The notes beneath the pieces were generated by a model that saw only the letters and a list, made by a program, of their open reading frames with translations, was not told the origin of the DNA and searched no databases. Source: Desulfovibrio piger ATCC 29098 (GTDB lineage: Bacteria; Desulfobacterota; Desulfovibrionia; Desulfovibrionales; Desulfovibrionaceae). Taken from it: a stretch of DNA of 64,000 nucleotides. Below, in pieces: positions 37,511-46,696 of this stretch; the first letter of the stretch is position 1, and each line of letters opens with the position of its first letter. The stretch is from contig NZ_DS996354.1 in NCBI RefSeq assembly GCF_000156375.1, positions 1-64,000 of the forward strand. The letters run 5' to 3'. The position numbers were made by a program, and so were the translations under genes.

Positions 37511-37883
37511 ATGGCTTTTGGCTGCGAGGACCCAGGTGCGGCCCGATATCCCGAGGGCTGCCATGAGGGATCCAGGGGGCTGCGAATGCAGGAGGCTTCT
37601 GGAAAGAAAGGTGGGCGACTTGAGGTGCAAGGCTGCGGAAGCAGGCTGTACGTTCTCCCATTTGCGAACAGGAAACGGGAGCGGGGCTTCGTGGGACGCA
37701 GGCTTGCGGAAAGACGAAGGCCGGCCCCGCAAGGGGACCGACCTGAGAACGCCTGTTTGAGAGAATGTGGGGACTGGAGGTCTCGCCTTCCTGCGCCAGT
37801 ACGACCGCATGACGGCCGCAGCCCGTACCCGTCAACGCAAGGGCTTTTCGGGCATCGGCGCAACGTCCTCCCAAAAATGCACG
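37511..37883. other. Non-coding stretch
   Basis: About 370 bases between a plus-strand terminator and the end of a minus-strand operon. No convincing gene; small frames on both strands lack ribosome sites. No repeat or known RNA recognised. Confidence 0.4.
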
Positions 37884-38105
37884 CTAGCGGACGTGCAGCA
37901 AAGCCCTGTTGCTGCGCAGCTGCAGCTCACTGACGATGAGACGCTCGTACTCGGGGGCCATGGCAAGGTCGGTCTGCATCTGGGTGCGCAGCAGGTCTTC
38001 CAGCTGCTGGGTCTCTTCCCAGATCTCCAGCAATTCATTGTCGGCAAGCGTCTTCACGCGCTTGTCGAAAGGTTCATCATCGACGAAAGGCTGGCAGGAG
38101 CCCAT
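37884..38105 (-). CDS. Small hypothetical protein
   Basis: About 73 residues, acidic then helical (TLADNELLEIWEETQQLEDLLRTQMQTDLAMAPEYERLIVSELQLRSNRALL), likely one or two helices able to form a coiled coil. No family recognised. ATG 38105 has AGGA upstream within the end of the preceding gene; ATG 38114, three codons earlier, would overlap the upstream stop. Translationally coupled to the SGNH hydrolase gene, so it is probably real. Confidence 0.6.
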   Translation of the reverse strand: MGSCQPFVDDEPFDKRVKTLADNELLEIWEETQQLEDLLRTQMQTDLAMAPEYERLIVSELQLRSNRALLHVR

Positions 38106-38106
38106 A

Positions 38107-38733
38107 TCAATCATCCTGTTTGGCGGTCAGAAAAAAGCGGCGTACGGCCGGGTCTTCGGCCAGCAGACGGGCCATCAGGGCAGCGCCCCGCGGGCCGGGA
38201 TGCAGGCCATCCTCAAGATCATCCATGTACTCGGGCGAGGCCGCCAGAGCGGCGTGCACATCAGCACAGGGATGTCCCTTGCGGGCACATGCCGTCACAT
38301 AGGCTTCGCAAAGCGAGGCGATGCGCTGGCGCATGGCGGGCTCTTTAACAGGAGGCGGGCAGATAAGCAAGACCGGACCCAAGGCCGAGGCCTGATCCAG
38401 CATCTGCATGACCGTGGCGCAGACTTCGTCCACCGGCCGCATCTGGGCAGGGGACATGTCCACCACGCCCGGGCAGAAGGCCAGATGGTTGATGGTGCCG
38501 GGGATCTGCCGGGACGCCACTTCGGCCTGCCAGCGGACGGCGATGTCCGTGGAGGTATGGCGGCGCACGCCCATATTGTAGAACGTGGCGGGCGGCATGT
38601 CGTACCAGCCGGCCTGGGAGCCCAGCAGCACAAGGCGGCTGACCCAGCCGCCGGGCATGGCATTGTCATTGACGCCCAGGGTCAGGGAATCACCGAAAAA
38701 GAAGAACGTTTCCGTAGTGGAACGGGGAGCCAT
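38107..38733 (-). CDS. SGNH/GDSL-family hydrolase
   Basis: A 208-residue cytoplasmic esterase/lipase-like protein. Block I is FFGDSLTLG (nucleophile Ser, about residue 16) and block V DGLHPG supplies the catalytic Asp and His. The Gly and Asn blocks are less standard (NMGVRRHTS; the usual GxND appears as FCPGVVD), so the oxyanion hole may be atypical. No signal peptide. Strong ribosome site (AGGAGG). Substrate unknown. Confidence 0.85.
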   Translation of the reverse strand: MAPRSTTETFFFFGDSLTLGVNDNAMPGGWVSRLVLLGSQAGWYDMPPATFYNMGVRRHTSTDIAVRWQAEVASRQIPGTINHLAFCPGVVDMSPAQMRPVDEVCATVMQMLDQASALGPVLLICPPPVKEPAMRQRIASLCEAYVTACARKGHPCADVHAALAASPEYMDDLEDGLHPGPRGAALMARLLAEDPAVRRFFLTAKQDD

Positions 38734-38808
38734 GATGCCTCCTGGTATGAGCAGAACACGTTGGGCGGCATGCTTTCCGGCACGACGGCACGGCCGGCGC
38801 AGAGCCGC

Positions 38809-38855
38809 AAAAAAAGGCCTTCCGCAGCCGGATGGGCATCCATCCGCGGAAGGCC
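38809..38855 (-). terminator. Terminator of the radical SAM gene
   Basis: On the minus strand GGCCTTCCGC is the 3' arm of a 10-bp stem with a smaller internal GGATG/CATCC stem; seven Ts follow. Confidence 0.85.
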
Positions 38856-38868
38856 CTGGAATGATTCG

Positions 38869-41511
38869 TTACGGGCAGACCTGGCCGTCCGCGAAATGCT
38901 GGGCCGTCTTGCTCAGGCGCAGCAGCGCCCGCAGGCGGGACTCATCGCCCAGCGAAGCACAGATGCTGGTGCAGAGCAGCAGGGGAGAGAGGTAACCGTC
39001 GCTCCAGTCCAGGCTGAATTCCAGGCTGCCGTCCTCCAGTTCCTTCCAGCGCAGCAGGTGGCGGCGGATGTCGCTGGTACGCGGGCCCTTCTTGGTCTCG
39101 CGGGTCAGCATGACGCTCTCCTGGGCGGCAAAGGCCGCGAAGCAATCACGTACGGCCTCCAGCGAAAGGCCTTCACCGTCGATGCTGCCGGTACGCAGGC
39201 GGAAGGTCTCGGCCACGGACTGTTCCGTGCGGCGGCTCTTGTCCACCTCTTCCACGCGGATGACGGCCATGCCTGTGGGCAGGGCCGCGGCCAGACGGGT
39301 ATGGACCTCGGCGGCGGACATGGACGTGCGCAGAGTGATGGCGAACCATTCGGCCCGGCTTTCCATGCCCACCGGCAGGGCCCGGCCAAAGGACATCAGC
39401 GGCATGGGATGGAAGCCCTGCGAGAAGGCCATGGGCAGGTCGGCACGGCGCAGCGCGCGGTCGAGGATGGCCTGGAGCTCCAGCTGGCTGAGGTAGGAGC
39501 TGCCGCCGGTCTTGGTATGCCAGATGCGGTACTGGACGGCCTTGACGGCCAGTTCCGGCGCGATCTGCGGCGGTTTGTTCTCGTGGGTGCGGCAGATGAT
39601 GCGGCCTTCCTCGTCACGGGCGGGCTGGTGGGCCTGCTGGTCACGCTGGGGGAAGACCAGACGGTTGTGGTGTTCCAGCGGCTGGCCGTCCTCGCCCAGG
39701 CTGGCGTGGGGCATGCGCGAAGGCTCGGCCTTGGTATCGCAGGCACCGCACTGGCGGCAGGCATGGTAACGGCAGTCTTCCGTGACCTTTCCCGCCAGGG
39801 CGCGCTCGTATTCGCGGCGCAGGAATTCGGGCGAGATGCCGGCCTCCAGATGTTCCCAGGGCAGGTATTCGTCCATGCTGCGGGCCCGGGTGAACTCGTC
39901 GGCGGTCAGGCCGCATTCTTCCAGGGCTTCCAGCCAGGGGGCCAGATCGAAACCTTCGATCCAGCTGGTGAAGATACCACCCTTGCGGTAGACCTTTTCC
40001 ACCACATCGGCCAGACGGCGGTCAGCGCGGGAAAGGATGCCCTCCAGATGGCTCATGGCCGGTTCGTGCCAGCGCAGCTTGAGGAATTTCTGGCCCTTGA
40101 ATTCGTTGCGCACCACCTGCACACGGCGCTGGATCTCTTCCTGGCTGATCTGTTCCACCCACTGGAAGGGCGTGAAGGGCTTGGGCACGAAGGGCGAGAG
40201 CGCAGCCGTGACCTGCAGGCGGGGGTTACCCTTGCCCGCGGCATCGCGCACCTTGCGGCAGAGATCGGCGATGGCTTTGAGGTCCTCGTCGGTCTCGGTG
40301 GGCAGGCCGATCATGAAATAGAGTTTGACCTGACGCCAGCCGTATTCCAGCAGCTTCTGCACATGCAGCAGCACCTGTTCTTCGGTGACGCCCTTGTTGA
40401 TGACGTCGCGCAGGCGCTGGCTGCCCGCTTCGGGGGCCAGGGTACAGCCCGTGCGGCGCAGGCCGGACATGCGCTGCATGATCTCGTCGTCGATGGAGCC
40501 CACGCGCAACGACGGCAGCGAAAGGCTGATCTGTTCCTGGGCGCAGCGGCCCAGCACGCCGTGGCTCAGGGTCTTGAGCGCGGAAAAGTCGCCCGTGCTC
40601 AGCGAAAGGAAGGAGATCTCGTCGAAGCCCGTTTTTTTCAGGCAGTCGTCCAGCAGGCCGGTGATGGTGTCCAGCGAACGCTCACGCACGGGACGGTAGA
40701 CCATGCCCGCATGGCAGAAGCGGCAACCGCGCGTACAGCCGCGGGCGATCTCCAGCGACAGGCGGTTGTGCACCGCGCCGATGGGCACCACCTGGCTGGT
40801 GGGGTAGGCCACCTTGTCGAAGTCGGCCACGATGCGGCGCGAGGGTCGGGCATGGTCGGCAAAACGGGGCTGCAGACGGCCTTCCGCATCAGGCGTGAAA
40901 AACGACGGGATGTAGACGCCGGGGATGTGGCGGGCCTCCTCCAGGCAGCGGTCACGCGTCCAGCCTTCATCCAGAGCCTGTTCCAGCAGGCGCAGCACGT
41001 CGGGCAGGGACTCTTCGCCGTCGCCCAGCACCATCAGGTCGATAAAGGGGGCCAGCGGCTCGGCGCTCAGCAGGGCGCCGCCACCGGCGATGACCAGCGG
41101 GCACTGGCGCAGATCCTGAGGCCTGTCGGCCGTGCGCAGGGGGATGTTGCCCAGCTCCAGCATGTAGAGCACGTTGGTGTAGCACAGCTCATGGGTGATG
41201 GAGAAGGAAAGGCAGTGCAGGTCGCGCAGCGGCGTGCCGGATTCCAGCGTGCCCAGCGGACAGCCGTGTTGCCGCAGGATGTCGCCTGCTTCTCGTTCCG
41301 GGGCCATGACCCGTTCGGCCCACCAGTGTTCGTGGCTGTTGACGATACCGTAAAGGATCTTCTGTCCCAGATAGGACATGCCGACTTCATAGGTATCGGG
41401 AAAGGCCAGGCCCACACGCAGGCGAACCTGGGCAGGGTCTTTGTGGCAGGCGCCCTCTTCGATACCGGCGTAGCGGCTGGGGCGGGGCAGAATGGGGAGC
41501 AGTGCGCGCAT
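38869..41511 (-). CDS. B12-binding-type radical SAM protein fused to DUF2344 (TIGR03960/TIGR03936 type)
   Basis: A protein of about 880 residues. The radical SAM site is ARGCTRGCRFCHAGMVYRP (Cys-x3-Cys-x2-Cys, about residues 255-275). Upstream is a cobalamin-binding-like Rossmann region (VRLRVGLAFPDTYEVGMSYLG) without an obvious His ligand. From about residue 650 a DUF2344 domain begins (YRIWHTKTGGSSYLSQLELQAILDRALRRADLPMAFSQGFHPMPLMSFGRALPVG), preceded by a Cys group CRYHACRQCGACD. These fusions are common in Desulfovibrio and Firmicutes relatives but unassigned in function; tRNA or cofactor modification is a guess. Confidence 0.87.
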   Translation of the reverse strand: MRALLPILPRPSRYAGIEEGACHKDPAQVRLRVGLAFPDTYEVGMSYLGQKILYGIVNSHEHWWAERVMAPEREAGDILRQHGCPLGTLESGTPLRDLHCLSFSITHELCYTNVLYMLELGNIPLRTADRPQDLRQCPLVIAGGGALLSAEPLAPFIDLMVLGDGEESLPDVLRLLEQALDEGWTRDRCLEEARHIPGVYIPSFFTPDAEGRLQPRFADHARPSRRIVADFDKVAYPTSQVVPIGAVHNRLSLEIARGCTRGCRFCHAGMVYRPVRERSLDTITGLLDDCLKKTGFDEISFLSLSTGDFSALKTLSHGVLGRCAQEQISLSLPSLRVGSIDDEIMQRMSGLRRTGCTLAPEAGSQRLRDVINKGVTEEQVLLHVQKLLEYGWRQVKLYFMIGLPTETDEDLKAIADLCRKVRDAAGKGNPRLQVTAALSPFVPKPFTPFQWVEQISQEEIQRRVQVVRNEFKGQKFLKLRWHEPAMSHLEGILSRADRRLADVVEKVYRKGGIFTSWIEGFDLAPWLEALEECGLTADEFTRARSMDEYLPWEHLEAGISPEFLRREYERALAGKVTEDCRYHACRQCGACDTKAEPSRMPHASLGEDGQPLEHHNRLVFPQRDQQAHQPARDEEGRIICRTHENKPPQIAPELAVKAVQYRIWHTKTGGSSYLSQLELQAILDRALRRADLPMAFSQGFHPMPLMSFGRALPVGMESRAEWFAITLRTSMSAAEVHTRLAAALPTGMAVIRVEEVDKSRRTEQSVAETFRLRTGSIDGEGLSLEAVRDCFAAFAAQESVMLTRETKKGPRTSDIRRHLLRWKELEDGSLEFSLDWSDGYLSPLLLCTSICASLGDESRLRALLRLSKTAQHFADGQVCP

Positions 41512-41534
41512 AAACATCCCTGTTGTCTGGATAC

Positions 41535-41558
41535 AAAAAAGGGCGGCAGATGCCGCCC
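41535..41558 (-). terminator. Terminator of the 111-aa protein gene
   Basis: On the minus strand GGGCGGCA/TGCCGCCC, 8-bp stem with six Ts, between this gene and the radical SAM start. Confidence 0.85.
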
Positions 41559-41580
41559 CGGAAACCTGATGGAAAACGGG

Positions 41581-41916
41581 CTACTTGATGAGGCCGCTGC
41601 CGGTCTGCACGGAGGGACCGAAGCTCAGCTTGCCCAGGCCGCCGGCCACGGTGAGGTTGGTGCAGGCTTCGATGTACTTGTCCTGCAGTTCCTTGGGGGT
41701 GTCGGCGTAGCGGTACAGGAAGTGACGGCCTTCCAAGGTGCCGGTGAAGTTGGGTTCGAAAGGATAGCCGTAGGGCAGGAGCATCATCTGCATGCCCTGC
41801 TGGGTGGGGATGCTCTGCAGGCTGGCCACTTCGTTGAGGCAGTCCTTTTCGGCGTCGTACTTGCCGATGACCATCTCACCGGTCACCAGCTTCATGAGGC
41901 GGATATCGTAAGCCAT
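41581..41916 (-). CDS. Conserved small protein, possible Sm-like fold
   Basis: A 111-residue protein from ATG 41916 (ribosome site GAGGAGA). The beginning MAYDIRLMKLVTGEMVIGKY and the strand-rich middle (GMQMMLLPYGYPFEP) are compatible with a small beta-barrel of Sm/LSm type, seen in some deltaproteobacterial hypothetical proteins. That fold is a guess from pattern alone. Own promoter and terminator, so a single-gene unit. Confidence 0.7.
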   Translation of the reverse strand: MAYDIRLMKLVTGEMVIGKYDAEKDCLNEVASLQSIPTQQGMQMMLLPYGYPFEPNFTGTLEGRHFLYRYADTPKELQDKYIEACTNLTVAGGLGKLSFGPSVQTGSGLIK

Positions 41917-41984
41917 AATGTCTCCTCGCAGCATGGGGCCGTATGACGGCCGGACATGCGGAAGTCTCTGAATTTTGCTCCAAA

Positions 41985-42013
41985 TAGGTAGGCGCTGAAA
42001 GGCCGGGTGTCAA
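41985..42013 (-). promoter_or_regulatory. Promoter of the 111-aa protein gene
   Basis: On the minus strand TTGACA (42008-42013, perfect), a 17-base spacer and TACCTA (41985-41990), a weak -10. Confidence 0.4.
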
Positions 42014-42059
42014 GAAAATTTCTGTTGCCTTGCGCCCCGAAGTGACTAGACTGCTGCGC

Positions 42060-42791
42060 ATGGAACACAGCAAGAAACTCGACCTCAGCATCTCGGCGGC
42101 GGATCTGGAACGTATCGAACGGATCCTGGACTATCATTTTTCACGCCCAGAACGGGTGGCCCTGGCCCTGACCCACAGCTCGTGGGCCAATGAACACGGA
42201 CTGGGGCAGGCGCACAACGAGCGTCTGGAGTTCCTGGGCGATGCCGTCCTTGAACTGTGCATCTCGTGGGAGCTGTTCACGCGCTTCCCGCAGGCCCGCG
42301 AAGGCGACATGACCCGTGTGCGCTCCCAGCTGGTGGGCACCACCAGCCTGGCCCAGCGGGCCCGGGAAACGGGCATCGACCAGCTGTTGCGTCTGGGGCG
42401 CGGCGAGGAACAGCAGGGCGGTCGCAGCCGTGACGCCGTGCTCAGCGACGTGTTCGAAGCCGTGCTGGCCTCCGTGTACGAAGATGGCGGCTATGCCGCG
42501 GCCCAGAAGGTCGTGGCCCGCATCTTCGGGACATTGCTGGACGAGGTCAGCGTGGGCAAGCCCAAGACCAAGGATTTCAAGACCAGTTTGCAGGAACGCT
42601 CGGTGGCCCTTTTCCACGACCGCCCCGTCTATACGACCCTGGCCTGTGAAGGCCCGGAACACGCCCGGCACTTCACCGTGCAGGTCTCCCTGCCTTCGGG
42701 GCAGCAGTTCACGGCCAGCGGCAGCAGTTGCAAGAAGGCCGAACAGGAGGCCGCCCGCCTGGCCCTGTGCGCGCTGGATGCACGGGACTAG
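42060..42791 (+). CDS. rnc: Ribonuclease III
   Basis: A 243-residue double-strand-specific endoribonuclease that processes rRNA and mRNAs. Catalytic signature HNERLEFLGDAVLELC (about residues 50-65), second acidic site in DVFEAVLASVYEDGG, and a C-terminal dsRNA-binding domain (KTSLQERSVALFHDRP ... SGSSCKKAEQEAARLAL). ATG 42060 chosen from the domain boundary. It stands alone; era and lepB, its usual partners, are not adjacent. Confidence 0.95.
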   Translation: MEHSKKLDLSISAADLERIERILDYHFSRPERVALALTHSSWANEHGLGQAHNERLEFLGDAVLELCISWELFTRFPQAREGDMTRVRSQLVGTTSLAQRARETGIDQLLRLGRGEEQQGGRSRDAVLSDVFEAVLASVYEDGGYAAAQKVVARIFGTLLDEVSVGKPKTKDFKTSLQERSVALFHDRPVYTTLACEGPEHARHFTVQVSLPSGQQFTASGSSCKKAEQEAARLALCALDARD

Positions 42792-42811
42792 GCTGCGGGA
42801 TGGATATATTT

Positions 42812-42866
42812 TGAGGGGGGAAGGGGACCTTTTGGCTGGCGCACAAAAGGTCCCCTTCCCCCCTCA
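42812..42866. repeat. Intergenic inverted repeat after rnc, perfect 22-base arms
   Basis: The arms at 42812-42833 and 42845-42866 are exact reverse complements (TGAGGGGGGAAGGGGACC plus TTTT). The 11-base loop is followed by C-rich sequence. Form and flanks resemble the element at 41-79. It may also end the rnc transcript, but there is no T-run. Confidence 0.8.
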
Positions 42867-42968
42867 AGCTCCCCTCATCCCTCCCAAACGCGCTTTGCTA
42901 TGGAGGATGACGGATGGCTGCTTGCGGCAAGGCAGCCTGTTCTGATGGTCCCCCGAAAAAATGTTGAG

Positions 42969-42996
42969 CCTGGCCTGTGCTGGTCAGGTTTTTTGT
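42969..42996 (+). terminator. Rho-independent terminator downstream of rnc
   Basis: CCTGGCC/GGTCAGG stem (one G-U) followed by a T-rich run. Confidence 0.65.
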
Positions 42997-43048
42997 TTTT
43001 TCTCTTTCCTTCTTTTTTGCTGGCAGTAGCCGATGGATGGAAGGCCAT

Positions 43049-43080
43049 AAAAAAGGACAGCCGTACGGCTGTCCTTTTTT
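43049..43080. terminator. Symmetric bidirectional terminator
   Basis: A perfect 32-base palindrome with core GGACAGCCGTACGGCTGTCC between six As and six Ts; functional on either strand. Confidence 0.85.
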
Positions 43081-43212
43081 ATGGCTTTGGGGAAAGCGTA
43101 TTGGGAAGAGGGCGGCAGGGCTGTACCCGTTCGTCGCAGACCTCACAGGCGGCAAGAGCGTATGGCCCTGGGGGAGGCCCCTTCACGCGAGGAAGAGGGA
43201 TCCCTTGCCGTC

Positions 43213-43704
43213 TTAAAGATACAGATGCGGCAGCACCTCGCGGGAGTCCAGCCAGATGGTCACGGGGCCCCAGTTGACGAGGTAGACGCGCATGTCCGCG
43301 CCGAACACGCCCGTAGGTACGGGACGGCCGCTTTCCTCGCTGACTTTTTGGGCGAAACGGTCGAACATCTCGCGGGACCAGGCAGGATCGCCGGCATGGG
43401 AGAAGGAAGGACGGCGGCCCTTGCGGCAGTCGGCATACAGCGTGAACTGCGGCACCAGCAGGACATCGGCCCCGTGATCCCGGGCGGAGCGGTCGAACTT
43501 GTCGCAGCGGTCTCCTTCGCCGGGGAAGATGCGCAGATCCAGCAGCTTGCGCGCCATGCCTTCGAAAACAGGGCTGTGGTGGAAGTCCGGGCCGTCCTCA
43601 TCACCAAAACCGGTCATGACCAGCAGGCCCTTGCCGATGGCCCCGGTGGTCTGTCCGTCCACAGTGACGGCCGCTTCAAGGACACGTTGGACCAGGAGTC
43701 GCAT
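43213..43704 (-). CDS. dtd: D-aminoacyl-tRNA deacylase
   Basis: A 163-residue proofreading enzyme that removes D-amino acids (and glycine mischarged on tRNA-Ala) from tRNA. Family motifs are present: the N-terminal MRLLVQRVLEAAVTVDGQ, VPQFTLYADCRKGRRPSF (in place of SQFTL) and the Gly-cisPro motif NWGPVTIWLDS. Last gene of the ispDF-fadD-dtd unit; its start overlaps the fadD stop (TGATG). Confidence 0.93.
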   Translation of the reverse strand: MRLLVQRVLEAAVTVDGQTTGAIGKGLLVMTGFGDEDGPDFHHSPVFEGMARKLLDLRIFPGEGDRCDKFDRSARDHGADVLLVPQFTLYADCRKGRRPSFSHAGDPAWSREMFDRFAQKVSEESGRPVPTGVFGADMRVYLVNWGPVTIWLDSREVLPHLYL

Positions 43705-45443
43705 CAGTCCTCCTTGGCGGTCGCGGCACCGTCCTGCCGGGCGGCATGGCGGGCTGCTTTCTTGGCCTGCTTGGCCATCTCTTCTTCACGCAGGGCACGA
43801 CGCAGGACCTTGCCCACGATGGTCTTGGGCAGTTCCTCGCGGAATTCCACCAGGCGGGGCACCTTGTAGGAGGCCAGACGCTGGCGACACCAGCCCACGA
43901 TGTCGGCCTTGGTCAGTTCCACGCCGGGACGGGGCACGATATAGGCCTTGAGGGCCTCGCCGCGCACACCGTCGGGGATGCCGACGCTCACGCCTTCCAG
44001 CACGTCGGGATGCTCCAGCAGGACTTCGTCCACTTCACGCGGATAGACGTTGTAGCCGCCCACGATGACCATGTCCTTCTTGCGGTCCATGATGAAGAAG
44101 TAACCTTCCTCGTCCATGACGGCCAGGTCGCCGGTATAGAGCCAGCCGTTGCGCAGGGCGCTGGCGGTCTCGTCGGGCAGGTGCCAGTAGCCCTGCATGA
44201 CCTGGGGCCCGCGGATGACCAGTTCCCCCAGCTTGCCCACAGGCAGGGGGGCGGTGCCGCTCTCGCTGTCCACGATGCGGGCATCGGTGCCGGGCAGGGG
44301 CATGCCGATGGAGCCTTCCTTCTGCTTGCTGTCCTCGCGGGGATTGATGTGGGTGATGGGCGAGGCTTCCGTCAGGCCGTAGCCTTCAAGGATGATGGCG
44401 CCGGTCAGCTCCTGGAAGCGGCGGAAGGTATCACGGGGCAGGGGAGCGGAGCCCGAGATGCAGAGCTTGATGCAGGTCAGGTCGTACTGCCCCAGGGTCT
44501 TCTGCTGCAGCAGCGAGCTGTAGACCGCGGGCGCACCGGGGAAGACCGTGGGACGGTGCTTGCCGATAAGGTGCAGCACGTCCTGGGGTACATAGCGGGG
44601 CAGGGGCAGCACCGTGGCGGCCAGGGCGGCCGGGATGGTCAGGCCCGTGGTCAGACCGTAGACGTGGAAGAAGGGCAGCAGGCCCACGAAGCGGTGCTCC
44701 GTCTCGGCGGTCTCCTGGATGATGCTCAGGATCTGGCGGCAGTTGGTGCCCAGATTGCTGTGGGTCAGGGCCACGCCCTTGGGGATGCCGGTGGTGCCGC
44801 CGGTATATTGCAGCAGCGCGGGCGTGTTCTGCGGGTCGGCGATGGGTTCGCTCAGGGGCTGGGCGCCCTTGCTGAAGTCCTTCCAGGCGATGACCGTGTC
44901 ATCATAGGGGATGGGGACGGCCTTCTGGCGGCCCTTGGTGAAACGGTAGATGAGGTTCAGCGGGAAGGAGAGGGCGTCGGCGATACCGGTGACCACATAG
45001 GTCTTGATGGGCAGACGGTCACGCAACGGCGCCACGCGGGGCCAGAGCATGTCCAGCAGGACAAGGCATTCGGCACCGGCGTCATTGAGGTTCTGGAGCA
45101 GCTCCCGTTCCATGTAGAGGGGGTTGACCATCACGGCCACGGCCCCGCATTTGACCACGCCCCAGAAGGCGATCATGGTCTGGGGCAGGTTGGGCAGCAT
45201 GACGGCCACGCGCTGGCCCGGCTGGATGCCCGCACGGCGCAGGGCACCGGCAAAGCGTTCCGCGGCCTCATGCAGGGCCTTGTAGCTCATGCGGGTGTTC
45301 TGGAAGATCAGGGCCGGACGCTTGGGGTAGCGCGCGGCGGCCTCATCCAGCAGGCTGTACAGGGGCTGGTCGAAGACGGTGACGGTACGGGGAACGGACG
45401 GTTCGTAATGGGAGAACCAGGGACGGTGCAGCTCGGGGGTCAT
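43704..45443 (-). CDS. Long-chain fatty acid-CoA ligase (FadD-like)
   Basis: A 579-residue AMP-forming acyl-CoA synthetase. The ATP/AMP loop is YTGGTTGIPKGVALTH, motif ILEGYGLTEASP, then LYTGDLAVMDEEGYFFIMDRKKDMVIVGGYNVYPREVDE, and the C-terminal Lys in ELPKTIVGKVLRRALRE. A Lys/Ala-rich tail of about 25 residues ends it. It activates fatty acids for use or degradation. It begins in the ispDF stop (ATGA overlap). Chain-length preference is inference. Confidence 0.92.
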   Translation of the reverse strand: MTPELHRPWFSHYEPSVPRTVTVFDQPLYSLLDEAAARYPKRPALIFQNTRMSYKALHEAAERFAGALRRAGIQPGQRVAVMLPNLPQTMIAFWGVVKCGAVAVMVNPLYMERELLQNLNDAGAECLVLLDMLWPRVAPLRDRLPIKTYVVTGIADALSFPLNLIYRFTKGRQKAVPIPYDDTVIAWKDFSKGAQPLSEPIADPQNTPALLQYTGGTTGIPKGVALTHSNLGTNCRQILSIIQETAETEHRFVGLLPFFHVYGLTTGLTIPAALAATVLPLPRYVPQDVLHLIGKHRPTVFPGAPAVYSSLLQQKTLGQYDLTCIKLCISGSAPLPRDTFRRFQELTGAIILEGYGLTEASPITHINPREDSKQKEGSIGMPLPGTDARIVDSESGTAPLPVGKLGELVIRGPQVMQGYWHLPDETASALRNGWLYTGDLAVMDEEGYFFIMDRKKDMVIVGGYNVYPREVDEVLLEHPDVLEGVSVGIPDGVRGEALKAYIVPRPGVELTKADIVGWCRQRLASYKVPRLVEFREELPKTIVGKVLRRALREEEMAKQAKKAARHAARQDGAATAKED

Positions 45444-46678
45444 GCCATTTCCTTGGTGTTGCGCGTGTGAGGGGGAAGCTGGAACGCCGTGGCCACGGCA
45501 TAGGCCTTGATGCCTTCACAGGCACCGGTAAAGCCCAGCTTTTCTTCCGTGGTGGCCTTGATGTTGACCGAATCCGTGCCCAGGCCCAGCAGGCGGGCCA
45601 CGTTCTTGCGGATCTCTTCACGATGGGGAGCCAGCTTGGGGGTCTGGGCCACGACGGTCAGATCCACGTGGCAGAGGGTCAGACCGGCATCCCGGAAGCG
45701 TTCCAGCACGTCGTCCAGGAGGACGGCAGAGGAAATATTGTCGAAACGGGCGTCCGCGTCAGGGAAAAGGCGGCCGATGTCGCCCAGGGCCGCACAGCCC
45801 AGCAGGGCATCCATCAGGGCATGGAGCAGGACGTCGCCGTCGGAATGGGCGATGACCTCGGGAGCATTGGGGATGATGATGCCGCCCAGCTTCATGGGGC
45901 GGCCGCTGCCGTAACGATGGACGTCATAGCCCATGCCCACGCGCGGCACCGGTATGACGGGGGAGCGTTCTTCCAGCAAGGCAAGGTCCTCGGGATGGGT
46001 GATCTTGATATTGGCGGCTTCGCCCGGCACCACCAGCACGGGGTGCCCGTTGGCTTCCATCAGGGCCGCATCGTCCGTGGCCGCGCGTCCGGCGGCACTT
46101 TCCTGCCGGGCGGCATGGTGGGCGGCCAGCAGGGGAGGCAGGGCAAAGCCCTGGGGGGTCTGCACGGCACGCAGCCGGGCACGGGGCGGCGTATCCGTCA
46201 CAAGATCGTCGCAGACGACCTTTATGGTGTCCGTGACGGCAAGGCCCGGGATGACGGCCACAGCCCCTGCGGCGAGCGCATCACAAATGCGGTGGACCAG
46301 GGCCGCGCTCATGAAGGGGCGCGCGCTGTCGTGCACCAGCACGTGCGTGGCTTCCTTGGGCAAGGCGGCCAGTCCGTGGCGCACGGAGTCCTGCCGTTCC
46401 GCCCCGCCGGCCACGGCCAGCCAGGGGATGCCGGGATCCTCGTCGCGGACAAGCTGGGCCAGGCGCTGCCCTTCTTCTTCCAGACAATCCTGGGGAAAGA
46501 CAAAAACAAGGCCCGCCACGGCCCCGGAACGGGCCAGAGTGCGGGCTGAATGCCAGTAAAGGGGAACCCCTTTCCAGAGCAGGAACTGTTTGGAATAGCC
46601 GCCTGTAGCGGCGGACAGGCGCTTGCCCTGTCCTGCGGCCAGAACGAGGGCCCAGGGACGGACGGGAATTCGTGTCAT
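45440..46678 (-). CDS. ispDF: Bifunctional IspD-IspF (MEP isoprenoid pathway)
   Basis: A 412-residue fusion of two steps of non-mevalonate isoprenoid synthesis: MEP cytidylyltransferase and MECDP synthase. The N-terminal IspD half has ALVLAAGQGKRLSAATGGYSKQ and VLVHDSARPFMS. The IspF half (from about 240) has GMGYDVHRYGSGRPMKLGG and AHSDGDVLLHALMDALLG, with the metal-binding DVH. ATG 46678 lies 19 bases past the RNase P RNA 3' end; the frame is open further but overlaps that RNA. Fusion of these two enzymes is common in this group. Confidence 0.94.
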   Translation of the reverse strand: MTRIPVRPWALVLAAGQGKRLSAATGGYSKQFLLWKGVPLYWHSARTLARSGAVAGLVFVFPQDCLEEEGQRLAQLVRDEDPGIPWLAVAGGAERQDSVRHGLAALPKEATHVLVHDSARPFMSAALVHRICDALAAGAVAVIPGLAVTDTIKVVCDDLVTDTPPRARLRAVQTPQGFALPPLLAAHHAARQESAAGRAATDDAALMEANGHPVLVVPGEAANIKITHPEDLALLEERSPVIPVPRVGMGYDVHRYGSGRPMKLGGIIIPNAPEVIAHSDGDVLLHALMDALLGCAALGDIGRLFPDADARFDNISSAVLLDDVLERFRDAGLTLCHVDLTVVAQTPKLAPHREEIRKNVARLLGLGTDSVNIKATTEEKLGFTGACEGIKAYAVATAFQLPPHTRNTKEMA

Positions 46679-46696
46679 GCTGTACTCGCAAAAAAA

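Larger units (their letters stand above)
42867..43212. other. Intergenic stretch with two terminators, no gene
   Basis: Apart from hairpins at 42969-42996 and 43049-43080 I see nothing supportable. The open frames are extensions through terminator sequences. Confidence 0.4.

Noticed and set aside
37909-41946. 1345-codon plus-strand frame opposite the radical SAM gene
   Set aside because: Complement of a real gene with clear motifs; composition typical of antisense frames.
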